A DNA stretch of 64,000 nucleotides, taken from an uncultured Eubacterium sp. (GTDB lineage Bacteria; Bacillota; Clostridia; Peptostreptococcales; Anaerovoracaceae). Made by a program: the position numbers and the translations under genes. Shown one piece after another: positions 59,896-64,000 of the stretch. Where the stretch lies: contig CALCFD010000014.1 in assembly GCA_937900695.1 (NCBI GenBank), positions 1 through 64,000 of the forward strand. Direction: 5' to 3'. Numbering within the stretch: position 1 is the first letter of the stretch; each line of letters begins with the position of its first letter. The notes below the pieces were generated by a model. It made no database searches and was not told the origin of the DNA. It worked only from the letters and a program-made list of their open reading frames with translations.

Positions 59896-62061
59896 TTAAC
59901 GTTTTACATATTTAACCTTACTATATGAACTATAGTATGTTTTATTTGCTGTACTATATGCTCTTACCTTATAATAATACTTTCTACCTTTTTTCTTGTT
60001 TTTATCATAAAAGTATCTTGATGTTGAAGCACTTACAGTTTTAATACGTGTATATTTCCCCCTAGCCTTTGTTGCTCTGTAAATCCTATAACCCGTTGCA
60101 CCTTTAGTTTTACTCCAGGAAACTTTTATATTCTTTTTGCCTGATCTTGCAACCTTAATTGTAGGTCTTGATACTCTAGATAAAATTGTTGCTCCATTAG
60201 CAGTAGTATACTTGCCATAATAAGTTCCAGCATTAGTTTTTCTATATGGCCTTACTTTATAATAATAGCCCTTGCCTTTATAGACTTTTTTATCTTTATA
60301 GGAAGTTGTCTTACCACTTGTTATATTTTTTATATATTTATATTTTCCATTTTTACCAGTCTTCCTAAAAATCTGATAGCCACTTGTGTTGGTAGCCTTA
60401 TTCCACTTAACCATAGCTGATCCAACACCATAGCCATAAGCATTTACTTTTGTTGTACCTATATTTCCAAGAACTGAAGCTCCATTGCATGATGTATCTT
60501 TAGAATAGTATTTTCTATTATCAAGCTCAGCTACTTTATGATATGCTCTTACTTTATAGTAATATCCTTTTCCTTTAGACACATTTTTATCAATATATGA
60601 TGAAGTGTTTTTCTCACTTCCTTCAAAACGTGCAATTATGTTATATGAATCATTTTTACTTGTGGATCTTAAAATTTCATATCCATCTGCTTCTGCTATG
60701 TTTGGCGTCCATGTAACTTTAGCCATACCTATGCCGTATCCATATGCGTCAAAAGAAATAGCTTTGCTTAAACTATTTCTAATTAATAAATATTTACCAC
60801 TAATATCCTTACTATATAAGATACTTCCGTCTTCATTTGATTTACAAGCTCTTACTTTATAATATTTGCCTGCTCCATTAGGAAAATCTTTATCTAGAAA
60901 AGATCCTTCAGATGTTGATTCATAAATAGTCTTATATTCACCCTTCAAAGAGTCTGACCTCTGCACTAGATATTTTTCAGCATCTCTAACCCTCTTCCAA
61001 GTGATTTTTGCCATTCCCATTTTTTCATCACTAACTGTAAATGATGGACGTCTTATACCATCTACCGGCTCTGAATATTCTCCTACTGTTTTTTCTGATA
61101 CAGCTCTAACTAAATAATAATTTTTAGTATCACCCACCTTTTCATTATCAATATATGAGACAATATCTCCATTGCCAGAAAGCTCTTCTATTTTTTCATA
61201 TTGACCACCATTTACGCCTCTATAAATTTCATACTTTCTATTTTTATTAGATTCATATATTTTAATCTCAGTTGTTTTATTATCTATTTCCTCTATTTCA
61301 AAATCAGAAATTTCATCTGTCTTCTTTTTAGCTCCATAAGTCCTTGCGATGATACCAGCCTCTTCTTTAGCTATCTCTTTTAAGTTTTCTTGTTCCAAAA
61401 GCCAGTTACAAATTCTTAAATTTGAGTGAAAAGAATGCTCGATAATAATTCCTGGCGTTCCCACTGCAGAAGCACCTCTTATTACTCCATACCAATTGTA
61501 TGTTCTTCCATTTTCTTCATAAGTCTTCTTCCAAATCCTATGGTTTTGATTAGTACCCATAATAGATTCCATGTTGTTTCCTATACTCTTTGCAATGCCT
61601 TTAACCTTAGGATTATCATCATAAAACTTATGCTCATATGGCACTATTACAAGGGGATAATCCGTTTTGCCACTTGAACTTGAATTAGTGTGGTTTGAAA
61701 CAAATAAATCATAACCCTTGGCTTTTTTTCCTCTTGAGTAGATTGCTAAATCCTTTGTCTGGTCACTTCTAGTTTTACCGATTCTAACGCCCTCATAAGT
61801 TTCAAGCTCTTCTGCCATATATTCGGTAATATCCCACACTGCCTTAGATTCCCAATATTGAGAATTTGCTCCTCTATTATAATTACCATAATGCCCTGCG
61901 TCTAACATAATACTTAGCTTTTCTTCAACCTCAGGCATTTGAATATCTTTAGTTTCTTTATTTCCCTCCGCATTAGCAATATCAAACTGCAATAGTCCCA
62001 TAGGCACACTTGTTACACATAGTGCCACTGCAAGTACCAATGATAATAGCTTCTTTTTCAT
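59896..62061 (-). CDS. Secreted N-acetylmuramoyl-L-alanine amidase with Fn3-like repeats
   Basis: 721 residues, cell-wall hydrolase. A signal peptide (1-31, MKKKLLSLVLAVALCVTSVP, cut near ANA) precedes an Amidase_3 domain (about 48-245). Zinc ligands fit H57 (DAGHYG), E71 and H124 (SNHTN), and the catalytic Glu is E208 (IIIEHS). About five fibronectin-III-like repeats of 85-100 residues then run to the end, each with a KYYKVRA-type strand; the last is very basic. No LPXTG or SLH anchor is seen, so the charged repeats probably bind the wall. Last gene of the minus-strand set with a lipoprotein and a protease. Confidence 0.88.
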   Translation of the reverse strand: MKKKLLSLVLAVALCVTSVPMGLLQFDIANAEGNKETKDIQMPEVEEKLSIMLDAGHYGNYNRGANSQYWESKAVWDITEYMAEELETYEGVRIGKTRSDQTKDLAIYSRGKKAKGYDLFVSNHTNSSSSGKTDYPLVIVPYEHKFYDDNPKVKGIAKSIGNNMESIMGTNQNHRIWKKTYEENGRTYNWYGVIRGASAVGTPGIIIEHSFHSNLRICNWLLEQENLKEIAKEEAGIIARTYGAKKKTDEISDFEIEEIDNKTTEIKIYESNKNRKYEIYRGVNGGQYEKIEELSGNGDIVSYIDNEKVGDTKNYYLVRAVSEKTVGEYSEPVDGIRRPSFTVSDEKMGMAKITWKRVRDAEKYLVQRSDSLKGEYKTIYESTSEGSFLDKDFPNGAGKYYKVRACKSNEDGSILYSKDISGKYLLIRNSLSKAISFDAYGYGIGMAKVTWTPNIAEADGYEILRSTSKNDSYNIIARFEGSEKNTSSYIDKNVSKGKGYYYKVRAYHKVAELDNRKYYSKDTSCNGASVLGNIGTTKVNAYGYGVGSAMVKWNKATNTSGYQIFRKTGKNGKYKYIKNITSGKTTSYKDKKVYKGKGYYYKVRPYRKTNAGTYYGKYTTANGATILSRVSRPTIKVARSGKKNIKVSWSKTKGATGYRIYRATKARGKYTRIKTVSASTSRYFYDKNKKKGRKYYYKVRAYSTANKTYYSSYSKVKYVKR

Positions 62062-62092
62062 TAACTCCCCTTCTCTATTTTTGACTCTAAAT

Positions 62093-63124
62093 CTATTTTG
62101 CTTCTAAACCTTTCCATATAGGATCTGCATCAAGATTTCCAGCACTTTTAGCTTTAACCATTACCCCATTGTTTCCTATAGCTATTTTATAATCCATATT
62201 TTCTTTATTCTTCATAATATGTTCTATGCCAGTACCATCTCTCTTAATTCTTAGTAGATTATCAGCAACCTTATATTTTTTGCTTTTCTTTTTCTTAGTA
62301 ACTTTTTTAGCTGCGTAATCTTCATAATATACATATTTACTATCCATATTTAAAGCATTACCATCTTCAGATTTATTTTTCTTTAATTTTGAAAGCATTT
62401 TATCGAATTTTCCTTCAGGTGTATAGCTGTATAATCCAAACTGCTTATCAACTGTACCTAATACTACAAAACCCTTTGAGTCACCTACAACTTTTGCATC
62501 GTCTGAAAGATCAAATAACTTTGTTTCATTTTTTCCATCAAAATCAGTTTTGTATACTGCCTTACTATTTTTAGCATTTTTAATAACATAAATGCTATCA
62601 CCAATACAACCAATTAGCTTACCTTTTTCAATAACGCTCTTTGGCATCGTATTGGCTATTTTTCTATCTGTAATTTTCATGCGTACAATATTATAATTGT
62701 CCGGATCATTTAAATCTTCGCTTCCTTGACCTGTTAAAATCATAGCGTAAATATTATCCTTTGCAACTACAAACTCATCACAATAAAGTTCTGCAATACG
62801 ATCAATTTTTTCACCTGATGTATTAGCCTTGCAAATTGTGCTAATAGAGTTATCATAATAATATATTTTTTCTCCTGTTATATTAATATTACTAATATCG
62901 CCTGAAAGAATTTTCTCACCCTTTTTATTTACATCTTTAGTTTTATAAACATCCCCATCATGAAGATAAAACGTTGTACCATCCTGATAAGTTACTTGTG
63001 CATCATTTTGCAAGTTTCCTACAGTTGAACCAATATTATTAAACTGTGCACCACATCCTGTCACCGAAAATAACATAATAGCTGCGACAGATAATGCACT
63101 TAATTTCTTAAATGTTTTTTTCAT
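62093..63124 (-). CDS. Lipoprotein with beta-propeller-like repeats (DUF5050-like)
   Basis: 343 residues. The signal ends in a lipobox, SVTGC with Cys24, so it is lipid-anchored outside the membrane. The mature part is a run of short strands with repeated IYYYD/YKT-type motifs (DGTTFYLHDGDVYKT, GEKIYYYDNSISTICKANTSG, NLLRIKRDGTG), as in DUF5050 or TolB-like propellers, including a KKVTKKKKSKK patch. Function unknown. It starts 9 bases after the protease gene with AGGAGG. Confidence 0.8.
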   Translation of the reverse strand: MKKTFKKLSALSVAAIMLFSVTGCGAQFNNIGSTVGNLQNDAQVTYQDGTTFYLHDGDVYKTKDVNKKGEKILSGDISNINITGEKIYYYDNSISTICKANTSGEKIDRIAELYCDEFVVAKDNIYAMILTGQGSEDLNDPDNYNIVRMKITDRKIANTMPKSVIEKGKLIGCIGDSIYVIKNAKNSKAVYKTDFDGKNETKLFDLSDDAKVVGDSKGFVVLGTVDKQFGLYSYTPEGKFDKMLSKLKKNKSEDGNALNMDSKYVYYEDYAAKKVTKKKKSKKYKVADNLLRIKRDGTGIEHIMKNKENMDYKIAIGNNGVMVKAKSAGNLDADPIWKGLEAK

Positions 63125-63133
63125 GCGTTCCTC

Positions 63134-63850
63134 CTAAAACAATCCTATACCGCCAAGCATTGACATAACTGCTGAGATCAGCGGACTTATAACTCTATCT
63201 GTAACATTAAAAATAATTAATATCATCAAAATAAAAAATCCATTATTGTAAATCTGCCAGTACCATGATTTACGTCTCAAGTCAAACAATTCTGTAACAA
63301 TACCAAAGCCATCAAGTGGTGGTACTGGAAGCAAATTAAATATCATGAGCATTACATTAATATAAACAATATAGTAAATAATTTGACTTAAATATCCTCC
63401 TATACCCGGTGTGAAGAAATAATTACCTGTAGCAGTTGTATATGCTCTATAAACTAAAGTGAAAATTATAGCAATAATAAGATTCATTACAACACCTGCA
63501 ACTGAAACTAGTAATTCATCTCTTCTACGATTTTTAAAATTATATGGGTTAATTTCAACTGCTTTACCCCATCCAAATCCCATAAATAAAAGAGCAATAA
63601 ATCCAATAGGATCAATATGCGCTGCTGGATTTACAGTTAATCTTCCCTGATATTTTGGTGTTGGATCTCCAAGCTTATACGCCACAATACCGTGAGCAAA
63701 TTCATGGAAACTAAGCCCAATAATAATACCAGGAAGCATCATAAGTTCACTTATAAACCATTCTCCTGGATTTGACAAAATACCTCTACCAAAGGTAATA
63801 AACATAATGGCAAGAATTAAAATCGTTGCCGGATTCATAAATCTTCTCAA
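63134..63850 (-). CDS. Site-2 protease-like M50 family membrane protein
   Basis: 238 residues, about six membrane segments. The zinc motif HEFAH (49-53) lies in an early helix and the third ligand in NLLPVPPLDG near the C-terminus; NPAAHIDPIG is also conserved in this short YwhC/Rip-like group, which lacks a PDZ domain. The best start is TTG 63848-63850, seven bases after AAGGAGG; the ATG at 63838 is too far away. Substrate unknown. Confidence 0.88.
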   Translation of the reverse strand: MRRFMNPATILILAIMFITFGRGILSNPGEWFISELMMLPGIIIGLSFHEFAHGIVAYKLGDPTPKYQGRLTVNPAAHIDPIGFIALLFMGFGWGKAVEINPYNFKNRRRDELLVSVAGVVMNLIIAIIFTLVYRAYTTATGNYFFTPGIGGYLSQIIYYIVYINVMLMIFNLLPVPPLDGFGIVTELFDLRRKSWYWQIYNNGFFILMILIIFNVTDRVISPLISAVMSMLGGIGLF

Positions 63851-63865
63851 AATCTTTCCTCCTTA

Positions 63866-64000
63866 TTACAATATATCTGAAAGCACTCTAGAAAATGCTT
63901 CTTTAATTTTTATCCATATTCCTCTACTATTATAAATCTCCTCTGTCAACATATGACTAAGCTTTACATCTTCCTTAAATGATTTTACCACCTCGCAGGT
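63866..64000 (-). CDS. 3' end of an unrecognised gene cut by the window edge
   Basis: An open frame of 44 codons runs in from the right edge and stops with TAA at 63866-63868, 15 bases before the start of the protease gene. The visible end contains EEIYNSRGIWIKIKEAFSRV and is hydrophilic. The tight spacing suggests it belongs to the same operon. Too short to identify. Confidence 0.55.
   Translation of the reverse strand, partial: TCEVVKSFKEDVKLSHMLTEEIYNSRGIWIKIKEAFSRVLSDIL

Overview
The window is 64 kb of AT-rich, densely coded chromosome from a low-GC Gram-positive anaerobe, most probably class Clostridia (Eubacteriales). The evidence is the strong AGGAGG ribosome sites, CodY next to hslVU/topA, a CIRCE element at clpB, a NiaR-type NAD operon, a TPP riboswitch, Trk K+ transport, sigma-54, and Rho-independent hairpins at nearly every operon end. 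No species is assigned. I see no rRNA genes, insertion sequences, prophage or CRISPR array; this is almost entirely core chromosome.

Left end (1-2305): thymidine kinase, then a 15-gene tRNA array on the minus strand driven by a TTGACA-17-TATGAT promoter. The first 55 bases of the window repeat the leader of this array exactly, followed by a second promoter of the same form, so a second similar array probably continues to the left. 2389-13662 (minus): a genome-maintenance and nutrient block, MBL hydrolase-HAD phosphatase, then yraN-comM-dprA-topA-hslV-hslU, codY and hflX-yigZ, with a candidate CodY box upstream of codY. 13853-18162 (plus): trkA and two TrkH paralogues, the second with altered filter residues. 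18216-21926 (minus): an SPFH membrane protein with a ribbon-helix-helix partner and a palindromic operator, then rnr and secG. 22175-23599 (plus): four small unrecognised membrane or exported proteins.

23686-29994 (minus): glycolysis genes gap-pgk-tpiA-eno downstream of rpoN and trmL. 30106-33028 (plus): homoserine dehydrogenase, a SEC-C protein and a MATE pump. 33094-36781 (minus): a six-gene string holding a DUF5685-like protein with two Asp-rich motifs, a J-domain protein ending in a cysteine string, two membrane proteins, nth and a DUF1893-like protein. 37135-40608 (plus): TPP-riboswitch-controlled thiSFGH plus a TenI/ThiE-family gene. 40641-44770 (minus): M18 aminopeptidase, then purB-purA. 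45009-48508 (plus): nadABC-niaR with a NiaR-type operator on its own promoter.

48569-52271 (minus): aconitase-isocitrate dehydrogenase-GntR regulator, with a TTGTATACAA operator at the promoter. This is the oxidative half-branch that gives 2-oxoglutarate. 52422-56934 (minus): a FeoA-FeoB fusion, an NhaC-type antiporter and a TSUP permease. 57074-59665: clpB under CIRCE/HrcA. 59896-63850 (minus): a cell-wall amidase with Fn3-like repeats, a lipoprotein and a site-2-type protease, with the 3' end of one more gene at the right edge.

The most interesting points are the TrkA-TrkH-TrkH arrangement with altered filter residues, the squalene/phytoene-synthase-like Asp motifs in the DUF5685 protein beside a cysteine-string J protein, the SPFH/RHH module with its operator, and several local regulator-operator pairs that can be read directly from the DNA.
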